A DNA stretch of 11,956 bases from positions 1 through 11,956 of the forward strand of contig DATJGF010000069.1 in NCBI GenBank assembly GCA_035495315.1, in the 5' to 3' direction. The translations under genes and the position numbers were made by a program. The notes under the pieces were generated by a model. The model was given only the letters and a program-made list of their open reading frames with translations. It ran no database searches and was not told the DNA's origin. The DNA comes from DATJGF01 sp035495315. GTDB taxonomy: Bacteria; Verrucomicrobiota; Verrucomicrobiia; Limisphaerales; UBA8199. Below are positions 1-6,064 of this stretch, piece by piece; the stretch's first letter is position 1; each line of letters opens with the position of its first letter.

Positions 1-45
1 TTTAAGTCCAAAGTCCAAAGTCCAAAGTCCAAAGTCCACGATCCA
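1..45. repeat. 7-bp tandem repeat (AAGTCCA)n
   Basis: Positions 4-38 are five perfect head-to-tail copies of AAGTCCA, followed by a degenerate copy (CGATCCA, 39-45). The array may continue to the left of the window. It lies in non-coding DNA. Because 7 is not a multiple of 3, copy-number change would shift any reading frame across it, but no gene is seen there. Confidence 0.9.
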
Positions 46-87
46 AGGTGGGGCGCGGAAAGTCAAAGGGGAAAGAATACGGAGGGC

Positions 88-183
88 AGGAGGGAAATAA
101 CGATGACGAATGCGTTGAAACGTGAATCGTTAGAACTGTTACAACGGGGAACCACCGTATCCCATATTGCAGATGGCAAATAG
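88..183 (+). CDS. Short ORF (26 aa) behind a perfect Shine-Dalgarno; possible transposase OrfA remnant
   Basis: A perfect AGGAGG lies at 88-93, nine bases before an ATG at 103. The frame runs 26 codons to TAG at 181-183 and starts MTNALKRESLELLQRG. The pattern KRESLELLQRGTTVSHIAD resembles the first helix-turn-helix of IS3-type OrfA proteins (K-R-E-A-hydrophobic-E-L-L...G-x-S-V-x-x-hydrophobic-A). That likeness is from memory and the stretch is very short. It could be a real small protein, a decayed transposase start cut off by the repeat at 172-246, or chance. The Shine-Dalgarno is stronger than that of any recognised gene in the window. No function is assigned; the ORF proper is 103-183. 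Confidence 0.3.
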   Translation, partial: RREITMTNALKRESLELLQRGTTVSHIADGK

Positions 184-246
184 CAACGGGGACGGAGATG
201 GCCGATGGCAAATCTCAAATGGCAAAGGTCGATCGCAAATAGCAGA
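172..246. repeat. Degenerate GATGGCAAAT repeat
   Basis: GATGGCAAAT occurs at 172-181 and 204-213, a related AAATGGCAAA follows near 217, and GATCGCAAATAGCAG (about 232-246) echoes GATGGCAAATAGCAA at 172-186. The units are irregularly spaced and non-coding apart from the tail of the short ORF ending at 183. Confidence 0.6.
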
Positions 247-258
247 GCAGCCCAGCGG

Positions 259-804
259 TTAATCGGAGTTCTTTAAAATCCAATCGGCGGCGGCGGAGAG
301 ATGGTCGACGATGACGGCGGCTTTCAGCCTGCCGGAAGATTCGCGTTCGAGCTCGGCGCCGTAGCCGGTTCGAACGAGGATGCTTTTCTTCACGCCCGCA
401 TTCCAGCCGGTCTGCAGATCGATGAGTTTGTCGCCGATGATGTAGCTGTTTGACAAATCGGCGCCAAATTCATCCCGCGCGTCAAACAGGAACTGAGGCG
501 AGGGCTTTCGACCGCGGCTGGGAGTGTCAGGGGCTTCGGGGGCAATATAGATCTTCTGAAAAACCACGCCGTCTTTCCCCAAGTCCTGCAGCAGGCGGTA
601 ATTCACTCGCTCGACGTCAGCCATGGTGAAATAGCCGCGGCCGACGCCGGACTGATTGGAAACGATAAAGAGTTTGAATCCGTGATCCTGGAGTCGTTTT
701 AGAGCGGCGCCGGCGCCAGGAAACACGGTGACGTCTTCGGGGCGCGACAGGTAATTACGTTCCTCGATTAGAGTTCCGTCGCGGTCGATAAAGACGGCGT
801 GCAT
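259..804 (-). CDS. gmhB: GmhB-like HAD-IIIA phosphatase (D-glycero-D-manno-heptose-1,7-bisphosphate 7-phosphatase family)
   Basis: This is a cytoplasmic HAD-superfamily phosphatase of 181 aa from the chosen start (E. coli GmhB is about 190). The expected role is removing the C7 phosphate of heptose-1,7-bisphosphate during ADP-heptose synthesis for LPS. Visible motifs are motif I DRDGT (nucleophile D7, acid/base D9), SNQSGVGRG (motif II, S49-N50), R99-K100 in GRKPSP, and IGDKLIDLQTGWNAG (motif III, D125). The ATG at 804 puts motif I five residues in, as is usual. An in-frame ATG at 831 and a longer frame to 912 also exist; neither has a clear ribosome site. The zinc loop seen in classic GmhB (C-x-H ... 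C-x-C) is replaced by IAPEAPDTPSRGRKP with no cysteine. The exact substrate is therefore less certain; a histidinol-phosphatase-like or other HAD-IIIA activity is possible. It stands alone, with no other heptose gene nearby. Confidence 0.85.
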   Translation of the reverse strand: MHAVFIDRDGTLIEERNYLSRPEDVTVFPGAGAALKRLQDHGFKLFIVSNQSGVGRGYFTMADVERVNYRLLQDLGKDGVVFQKIYIAPEAPDTPSRGRKPSPQFLFDARDEFGADLSNSYIIGDKLIDLQTGWNAGVKKSILVRTGYGAELERESSGRLKAAVIVDHLSAAADWILKNSD

Positions 805-1212
805 GAGGGAGGATAGGGTGGAACGTGACATGGTTGAAGCGTTAAACGGGGGGCGTGAGGCGTAAAACGTAAGTGGAAAAGAAGCTGAGCGCTTGACCAA
901 TTGGGCGTGCACTGGTCATGATTAGGTCACCTTGCAGAGGGCTTGGATGTCAAATGGAAAACATTACCTTCCCCATAACCGAAAGGAAAATGACCTCCTC
1001 TCCCCTTACCCCTCTCCTCCGATGGAATCCGATGGAGGAGAGGGGAAACCGCCGCCGCCTCGGTTCAGCAAAGTGCGACCAGCTTTTGGCGAAATCTCTC
1101 CCGGAGGAGAGGGAAATGTGGCAGGCAGAGTGATTGCGGCTGTGCCTCAATGATGTTCTGATGATGAATGGCTCTCAGCATGGAGAATTGAAAACCGAAA
1201 TCATTACCGACT
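805..1212. other. Intergenic region with polypyrimidine/polypurine repeats
   Basis: This 408-bp gap lies between the divergently oriented gmhB and DUF4097 genes, so promoters for both should be here, but no convincing -35/-10 pair was found. It contains GCGTAAAACGTAAG at 860-873, which recurs exactly at 2488-2501. It also contains the hairpin and mirror repeat at 994-1045 and a small hairpin at 1096-1111 (CTCTCC/GGAGAG). GGAGGAGAGGG is repeated directly at 1034 and 1103. Open frames here are short and have no protein-like features. Confidence 0.7.
994..1045. repeat. Mirror repeat plus 12-bp perfect hairpin
   Basis: CCTCCTCTCCCC (994-1005) is a perfect 12-base mirror of CCCCTCTCCTCC (1009-1020), separated by TTA. 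The second arm is also perfectly complementary to GGAGGAGAGGGG (1034-1045), giving a 12-bp stem with a 13-nt loop. No T-run follows, so it is not a standard intrinsic terminator. It lies upstream of the DUF4097 gene and may be a dispersed repeat element or a structured site. Confidence 0.75.
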
Positions 1213-2451
1213 ATGAAATCAAGAATGAACATAGGCTATGCGACACGACTCGTGTGCTTGATAATCGCAGCGGGCGCCTGTGGGGTCACTGCGCGCCTCA
1301 GCGCGCAAACGACAGAGAGCAACCTAAACAAGCGCTTCACCGTTAAGCCAGGAGGCAACCTCGTCATCGAGGCGGATCGCGGGGGGATCGAAATTACCAC
1401 CGGCGAGACGAGCGAGGTCAAAATCGAAGTAAAACGCAAAATTACCGGGGTCAGCAAAGAGAAGGCAGAGGAGGCCCTTGCGGCCCACCAGGTAACTTTC
1501 GACCAGGACGGCGATCGGGTCGAGGTTCATGCACAGTTCCAAAAGAGTTTTGTGCAGAATCTCAGCAAAGCGGCGCAAAAGATGCAGGTGCGCTACGAGG
1601 TATTGGTGCCAAGCCGGTTCAACCTGGACTTGCGCACCGCGGCCGGCGAGATCATTGCGACGGACATCGAGGGGACGGTCAAAGCCAGGACAGCGGGCGG
1701 CAGCTTGAAGTTTGCGGAAATCAAAGGCCCGTTCGATGGCAACACGTCGGCGGGCTCGATCAATTTGCAAGGGGCTACGGGCGTGGTGACGGTAAGGACA
1801 GCAGGCGGGAGCATCAGCCTGGGGCGATTGGACTCAGAAACGACGGCGGAAACGTCGGCGGGATCGATTTCGGTGAAACTGGCCAAAGCGAAGCTGAACG
1901 CGGTCACGCATGGCGGTGGCATCGAACTCGGTGAAGTGGACGGGCCGGCCCGGGTGGAAACTTCGGCGGGATCAATCACCGTCAAGACGGCCAAGACGGA
2001 ATTGAGCGCGATAACGCATGGTGGCAAGATTGAGGCCGGCGATCTGGGGGGTGCGGCAGAACTGACGACTTCGGCGGGCTCAATCAAGGTGACCTCGGCC
2101 CACGGGCCGTTGGTGGCCAAGACGTCCGGGGGCGGCATTGAGATTGAACAGGCGGGTGACACAGTTACCGCGCACACGTCGGCGGGCTCGATTGCTGCCG
2201 GCTTCACCGGAAAACCGCATGGGGATTGCCGGCTGACGACTTCCGGCGGAGGCATCACAGTGCACCTTGCGGATAATGTCGGCTTCGATTTGGATGCGCG
2301 GACAAGCGGCGGACGCGTCATAACGGAACTGCCGGTCACCATTACCGTGGTAGGGGAACACAAAGGGGGCGCACTGAAGGGCAAAGTCAACGGGGGCGGC
2401 AACGTGCTGGAGCTGAAAACCACTGCCGGGGATATTTTGCTGAAGAAGTGA
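1213..2451 (+). CDS. Secreted DUF4097-family beta-repeat protein
   Basis: A 412-aa protein with an N-terminal export signal: basic MKSRMNIGYATR, a hydrophobic core LVCLIIAAGACGVTA, and likely cleavage near residues 27-31 (ARLSA|Q). Residues 36-135 form a mixed domain with a charged helix (SKEKAEEALAAHQ). From 142 onward the chain is a beta-repeat of the DUF4097 (putative adhesin) type. T-[ASH]-[AG]-G-[SGKE]-[IL] begins at residues 142, 160, 178, 196, 214, 232, 250, 268, 286, 304 and 322, exactly 18 residues apart, then at 343 and 364. TSAGSI-like and TxGGxI-like units alternate. The family is found in periplasmic or cell-surface proteins, often near envelope-stress genes; its function is poorly defined. 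The start at 1213 was chosen for the signal peptide; M5 (1225) would work equally well. There is no good Shine-Dalgarno. It is the first gene of the plus-strand cluster, 189 bp before the YIP1 gene. Confidence 0.85.
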   Translation: MKSRMNIGYATRLVCLIIAAGACGVTARLSAQTTESNLNKRFTVKPGGNLVIEADRGGIEITTGETSEVKIEVKRKITGVSKEKAEEALAAHQVTFDQDGDRVEVHAQFQKSFVQNLSKAAQKMQVRYEVLVPSRFNLDLRTAAGEIIATDIEGTVKARTAGGSLKFAEIKGPFDGNTSAGSINLQGATGVVTVRTAGGSISLGRLDSETTAETSAGSISVKLAKAKLNAVTHGGGIELGEVDGPARVETSAGSITVKTAKTELSAITHGGKIEAGDLGGAAELTTSAGSIKVTSAHGPLVAKTSGGGIEIEQAGDTVTAHTSAGSIAAGFTGKPHGDCRLTTSGGGITVHLADNVGFDLDARTSGGRVITELPVTITVVGEHKGGALKGKVNGGGNVLELKTTAGDILLKK

Positions 2452-2483
2452 GGCGGGATACGTGATGCGTGAAACGTGATACG

Positions 2484-2564
2484 TAAAGCGTAAAACGTAA
2501 GGCATCGGGAGTGCTCTTCAGGAATTGGGTTCTGCCACGTCTTAGCTCACGTTTTACGTCTTTA
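2484..2564. repeat. Imperfect 18/19-bp inverted repeat, TAAAGCGTAAAACGTAAG type
   Basis: TAAAGCGTAAAACGTAAG (2484-2501) is mirrored by CTCACGTTTTACGTCTTTA (2546-2564), whose complement differs by one inserted base and one substitution. The two arms enclose 44 nt. The left arm ends a degenerate run of CGTGATGCGTGAAACGTGATACGT type starting at 2460, directly after the DUF4097 stop. It may act as an RNA hairpin between the DUF4097 and YIP1 genes, or be a dispersed repeat: the core GCGTAAAACGTAAG is also at 860-873. Confidence 0.65.
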
Positions 2565-2640
2565 TCTGTTCTGGACAAGGCAGTTCGGTTTTGTAACACT
2601 GTTTGCGCGTCGCTTGGTCGTGAGCCGATGGCGATTGTTT

Positions 2641-3426
2641 ATGGAACAACCTCCCTCTTTACCGCAGCTGCAGCCGGAAGCCACGCCCGGCACGACTATG
2701 TCACTGCCGGCACGATTGTTGAACGTGTTCGCGGTGCCCGGAGAGGTTTTTTCCGAAATCAAAGCCAATTCGCCCTCGACCTCGAACTGGCTGGTGCCAG
2801 TGCTTTGTTCCGCGATAATCGGCGTGATTTCGGTGTTTATTATCTTTTCACAACCGGCGATCCTGCAGCAGATCCGGGAACAACAGACCAAAGTGATGGA
2901 TCAGCAGGTCAAGGCGGGCAAGATGACCCAGGCGCAAGCCGACCAGGCATTGGCGATGATGGAGAAATTCACCGGACCGACGATGATGAAGATATTTGGG
3001 AGCGTCGGTATTGTGGTGGTGAGCTTCGTTCACGTGACGTGGTGGGGATTTATTTTATGGCTGCTGAGCCGCTGGATGTTGAAAGTGTCGATTCCTTATC
3101 CCAAGGCGTTAGAAGTTGTGGGCCTGGCGATGATGATCGGCGTGCTTGGCGCGATTGTCGGGATGCTCTTGACCGTAAATTTGGGGCGGATGGGGGCGAC
3201 GCCAAGTTTGGCCCTTGTGGTCAATGACTTTGATGCGACCCGCAAAAGCCATTTGTTTTTGGGGGCGGCGAACGTTTTTTACTTTTGGCAAGTGGGTGTG
3301 ACGGCGGTTGGGTTGGCGAAGCTGGCTGACGTGCCATTTGTGAGGGCGGCGTGGTTGATCCTGACGTACTGGTTCCTGCAGGAGTCACTTTTGATACTGA
3401 TCGGCATGGGGCAGTTTGCTCTGTAA
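2641..3426 (+). CDS. YIP1-family integral membrane protein
   Basis: A 261-aa protein. A short proline-rich N-terminus is followed by SLPARLLNVFAVPGEVFSEIK (about 21-41), which matches the amphipathic entry motif of YIP1-domain proteins (L-x-x-V-F-x-x-P-x-x-x-F). Five hydrophobic segments follow, at about 50-70, 117-145, 157-178, 204-226 and 233-257. A charged loop with KMTQAQADQALAMMEKF lies between the first two. Bacterial YIP1 proteins are inner-membrane proteins of unclear role, often beside transporter genes. I chose the ATG at 2641; a TTG in the same frame at 2614 would add nine residues (MVVSRWRLF) that do not look conserved. There is no clear ribosome site. It precedes the adaptor gene by 75 bp and may be co-transcribed with it. 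The identification rests on the N-terminal motif and membrane pattern. Confidence 0.75.
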   Translation: MEQPPSLPQLQPEATPGTTMSLPARLLNVFAVPGEVFSEIKANSPSTSNWLVPVLCSAIIGVISVFIIFSQPAILQQIREQQTKVMDQQVKAGKMTQAQADQALAMMEKFTGPTMMKIFGSVGIVVVSFVHVTWWGFILWLLSRWMLKVSIPYPKALEVVGLAMMIGVLGAIVGMLLTVNLGRMGATPSLALVVNDFDATRKSHLFLGAANVFYFWQVGVTAVGLAKLADVPFVRAAWLILTYWFLQESLLILIGMGQFAL

Positions 3427-3501
3427 AAAGGACGGAAACGCCTGGGGCTCAATGGGTGAAACAAAAACGCCGCAGGGGTGTCTTAATACATGAAAAACTA
3501 A

Positions 3502-4911
3502 ATGGGCAAACCTAAAAAGCGCAGAAAAATCATTGTTTTTTCCGTGATCGCGGTGGTTTTGGTCGGATTAACGACCGCCGCCTTTCTGCGGAAACGCGAA
3601 CCGATTATCACGATTCAAACCGAAAAGGTGACCCGGCGTGATTTGATCGAAAAAGTCGTTGCCAACGGCAAGGTCCAACCGGTGTTGCAGGTAAAAATCA
3701 GCCCTGAAGTCAGCGGCGAGATCATCGATCTGCCGGTCAAAGAGGGTCAGGCGGTTAAAAAAGGGGACCTGATCGTGAAGATCAAACCCGATTTTTACGT
3801 GGCGCAAATGCACCAATCTCAGGCCGGGTACGAGGCCGCGCTGGCCGGCAAAGCGCAAGCCGAAGCCAATTTGGAGAAAGCTGCAGCTGATTTTAAGCGC
3901 AACAACGATCTTTATGCCCAAAAGCTGATCTCGGACGCAGAGTTCGTCGGGTTCAAAGCCTCGTACGATGTCGCCAAGGCCCAGGTAGAGAGCTCGGTGC
4001 ACCAGGTCGAAAGCGCTAAGGCCAACGTCGCCAGTGCACAAGAGTCCTTGGACAAGACCACAATTCAATCCCCGTTGACAGGAACGGTGAGCAAGTTGAA
4101 TTCGCGCCTCGGGGAACGGGTGCTGGGGACGGTGCAGAACGTTGGCACCGAGATCATGACGATCGCGGATTTGAATGAAATGGAGGCCCGCGTCGATATC
4201 GGTGAAAATGATGTTGTGCTCATCGAGCCCAACCAGAGGGCTCAACTGGAGGTGGATGCTTTCAAGGATCGGAAGTTCAACGGCCTCGTCACCGAGATTG
4301 CGAACTCCTCGAAAGATTCCGGATCGCTCGTCAGTTCTTCGACCAGCCAGGAAGCGACCAAATTTGAGGTGCGGATACGAATTAAGCAAAAGGAAGAGTT
4401 TCGCCCCGGGATGTCGGTGACCGCAGAGATCGAGACGCGTTACCGGACAAATGTCCTGACGGTGCCGATTGCCAGCGTGACCAGCCGGTTGCCGAAGGAA
4501 AAAGATAAAGACAAGAAAGAGGTCAAGATGGCAGCACTGGACGACCCACCGGCAAAAAAATCGGCGAAATCCAGCACGAATTCCACGGCGTCAACCACCG
4601 CCAGCGCCAGCACCAGCACTAATGGCGCCGCCAGCACTAACTCTGCGGCTAACGACAAAAAATCGAAGGAACCGCCCAAACCGATCGAGGTGGTGTTCGC
4701 AGTCAATGGCGAGCACGCGAAAATGGTCCCGGTAAAGATTGGGATCAGTGACGACTCGTATTGGGAAATCACGGACGGTCTCAAAGAGGGCGAAGAGATT
4801 GTCTCCGGAGGGTTCCGCGCCATTAGTCGCGACCTGGAGGAAGGCAAGAAGATCAAGAAGGGTCCACCGGCGGGGGGGAAGGACAAAGAAAAGGAAGAAG
4901 AGAAGAAGTAG
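3502..4911 (+). CDS. MacA/HlyD-type periplasmic adaptor (membrane fusion protein)
   Basis: A 469-aa adaptor that should link the inner-membrane ABC permeases encoded downstream to an outer-membrane channel. A basic start (MGKPKKRRK) and one membrane anchor (about 10-29) come first. A first beta/lipoyl half follows (VVANGKVQP ... ISPEVSGEIIDLPVKEGQAVKKGDLIVKI, about 53-95), then a long alpha-hairpin (about 100-186, rich in A, Q, E and K). The second lipoyl half is TTIQSPLTGTVSKLNSRLGERV (186-207), then a beta-barrel (about 225-315) ending at FRPGMSVTAEI. This is the order known for MacA-like proteins. An unusual low-complexity linker of about 50 residues (344-393, S/T/A/N/K-rich) sits before the C-terminal membrane-proximal domain (394-450), and the tail is highly charged (KDKEKEEEKK). 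The ATG follows directly after an ATGAAAAACTAA minimal frame; no strong Shine-Dalgarno is seen. The ATPase gene starts 231 bp downstream. Confidence 0.9.
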   Translation: MGKPKKRRKIIVFSVIAVVLVGLTTAAFLRKREPIITIQTEKVTRRDLIEKVVANGKVQPVLQVKISPEVSGEIIDLPVKEGQAVKKGDLIVKIKPDFYVAQMHQSQAGYEAALAGKAQAEANLEKAAADFKRNNDLYAQKLISDAEFVGFKASYDVAKAQVESSVHQVESAKANVASAQESLDKTTIQSPLTGTVSKLNSRLGERVLGTVQNVGTEIMTIADLNEMEARVDIGENDVVLIEPNQRAQLEVDAFKDRKFNGLVTEIANSSKDSGSLVSSSTSQEATKFEVRIRIKQKEEFRPGMSVTAEIETRYRTNVLTVPIASVTSRLPKEKDKDKKEVKMAALDDPPAKKSAKSSTNSTASTTASASTSTNGAASTNSAANDKKSKEPPKPIEVVFAVNGEHAKMVPVKIGISDDSYWEITDGLKEGEEIVSGGFRAISRDLEEGKKIKKGPPAGGKDKEKEEEKK

Positions 4912-4985
4912 CTTGAGACTTGTGAACCCACTGCTTCAAGTGAAATTTTGCCCCGACCTTGAGAATTCTCGGCCACACGATTATG

Positions 4986-5048
4986 AACCGCAGAGATGCG
5001 AAAGACGTAGAGGTTTCGCATGCACGCGCTCTTTGCGTCTCTGCGGTT
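4986..5048. repeat. Nested inverted repeat, AACCGCAGAGA type
   Basis: AACCGCAGAGA (4986-4996) pairs perfectly with TCTCTGCGGTT (5038-5048). Inside it ATGCGAAA (4996-5003) pairs with TTTCGCAT (5014-5021). Together they can form a long bulged hairpin in the 231-bp gap between the adaptor and ATPase genes. The left arm continues as a degenerate roughly 10-base run (AACCGCAGAG ATGCGAAAG ACGTAGAGG). No T-run follows. The whole 4912-5142 gap has no other supported feature. Confidence 0.7.
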
Positions 5049-5142
5049 TAATGCGGCTTTACGCTCGCTTCCTTGCACAGGGAATTTACCAAGTCGGTCT
5101 TTATTCATCCACTCACCCGCCTGCCACCTATTAATTCTCTCC

Positions 5143-5886
5143 ATGGCACTCATCCGGTTCGAAAAGATTTCGCGTCGCTACCAAATGGGGTCAGAGACGA
5201 TCCACGCGTTGCGGCAGGTTTCTTTGGAAATTCAACGCGGTGAGTACGTCGCGATCATGGGCCCGTCAGGGTCGGGAAAGTCAACGCTGATGAACCTCAT
5301 CGGCTGTCTGGACACACCCACGTCAGGCGAATACGAGTTGAATGGCGTCCAAGTCAGCCAGATGGATGACAACCGCCTGGCAGAAATCCGCAACAAGGAA
5401 ATCGGGTTTATCTTTCAAACGTTCAACTTGCTGCCGCGCTCCGATGCGCTGAGAAATGTCGAACTGCCGCTGATTTATGCGGGGATTCCGTCTGAGGAAC
5501 GGCGGCAGATCGCGCTGGAGGCGTTGACGAACGTCGGCCTTGCCGATCGCGTTCATCACAAACCCAACGAACTCTCGGGTGGTCAACGACAACGCGTCGC
5601 GGTTGCCCGGGCGCTGGTTAACAAACCATCGATCCTGCTGGCCGATGAACCGACCGGCAACCTCGACACCAAAACGGGCATGGAAATCCTGGGGTTGTTC
5701 GAGGAACTTTCGCGAAAAGGGAATACGCTGATCGTTGTGACCCACGAGGAAGACGTCGCACGGCATGCGCGGAGAATCATCCGCATTCGCGACGGATTGA
5801 TCGCCAGCGACGAACAATCGGAGGCAAGAACCGCTGGCACCGGCGCCGAGCTGACGGGGATGACCGCGACCCTGGCAACCCCATGA
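5143..5886 (+). CDS. MacB/LolD-type ABC transporter ATPase
   Basis: A 247-aa nucleotide-binding subunit with the full set of ABC motifs: Walker A GPSGSGKST (40-48), Q-loop FQTFNLLP (Q92), signature LSGGQ (144-148), Walker B ILLADEP with catalytic E169, D-loop GNLD, and switch histidine H201 in VTHE. FQTFNLLP and ADEPTGNLDTKTG are typical of the MacB/LolD/FtsE group that powers MacB-type permeases by mechanotransmission. The C-terminus (about 222-247, SDEQSEARTAGTGAELTGM...) is an extra polar tail beyond the usual domain. The start is the ATG at 5143, where homology begins; the frame stays open upstream to 5020, but that part overlaps the 4986-5048 repeat and is not protein-like. Unlike E. coli MacB, the ATPase is a separate polypeptide from the permeases. 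The next gene starts 178 bp later. Confidence 0.93.
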   Translation: MALIRFEKISRRYQMGSETIHALRQVSLEIQRGEYVAIMGPSGSGKSTLMNLIGCLDTPTSGEYELNGVQVSQMDDNRLAEIRNKEIGFIFQTFNLLPRSDALRNVELPLIYAGIPSEERRQIALEALTNVGLADRVHHKPNELSGGQRQRVAVARALVNKPSILLADEPTGNLDTKTGMEILGLFEELSRKGNTLIVVTHEEDVARHARRIIRIRDGLIASDEQSEARTAGTGAELTGMTATLATP

Positions 5887-5951
5887 GGAGCCGGGAAGAA
5901 GCTCGGAGGCAAGAGTTGGGAGCGCTCTTTCGTTCTCTTTCGTGTTCTCGT

Positions 5952-5990
5952 CCTCGTCCTCGATCTTTATGTGCCGTTTCGAGGACGAGG
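5952..5990. repeat. 12-bp perfect hairpin, CTCGTC/GACGAG type
   Basis: CCTCGTCCTCGA (5952-5963) pairs perfectly with TCGAGGACGAGG (5979-5990) across a 15-nt loop. The left arm belongs to a 6-bp-period run (CTCGTC-like, from about 5945) and the right arm runs on into a purine stretch (GAGGAGGAGGA). It lies in the gap between the ATPase and the first permease. No T-run follows, so it is not a normal intrinsic terminator. Confidence 0.75.
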
Positions 5991-6007
5991 AGGAGGAGGA
6001 TTCGAGA

Positions 6008-6053
6008 GCAGACTGAAAGTCTGCGGTACGGCAGAGTGGAACTCTGCGTTACG
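6008..6053 (+). repeat. Tandem pair of 23-nt hairpin modules before a permease start
   Basis: Two adjacent 23-nt units (6008-6030 and 6031-6053) match at 19 of 23 bases. Each forms a 7-bp stem with a 3-nt loop: GCAGACT-GAA-AGTCTGC and GCAGAGT-GGA-ACTCTGC. Two of the four differences are the two sides of one base pair (C-G in the first, G-C in the second), so pairing is kept. The other two fall in the loop and in the six-base tail (CGGTAC/CGTTAC region). The second unit ends 11 bases before the permease ATG, so it may shape translation start in the mRNA. It could equally be a dispersed repeat that landed here. Confidence 0.8.
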
Positions 6054-6064
6054 AGGCGGTTCGC

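Noticed and set aside
4..246. CRISPR-like array at the left edge
   Set aside because: Units are 7-10 bp with no spacers of constant length and no cas gene; this is simple tandem and degenerate repeat.
1593..2423. Long minus-strand open frame (276 codons) opposite the DUF4097 gene
   Set aside because: It is rich in repeated proline-alanine strings that mirror the 54-bp repeat on the other strand, with no signal, domain or ribosome site; the plus strand has a clear signal peptide and family pattern.
2511..3227. Plus-strand frame of 238 codons overlapping the YIP1 gene
   Set aside because: The overlapping frame from 2641 has regular membrane segments and a family motif, while this one is irregular and begins inside the 2484-2564 repeat.
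3568..4389. Long minus-strand open frame (273 codons) opposite the adaptor gene
   Set aside because: The plus-strand adaptor has all expected domains; the antisense product has no recognisable features.
5020..5142. N-terminal extension of the ATPase by 41 residues
   Set aside because: The extension comes from the inverted repeat and is unlike any ABC ATPase start; MALIRFEKISRRY at 5143 fits the family.
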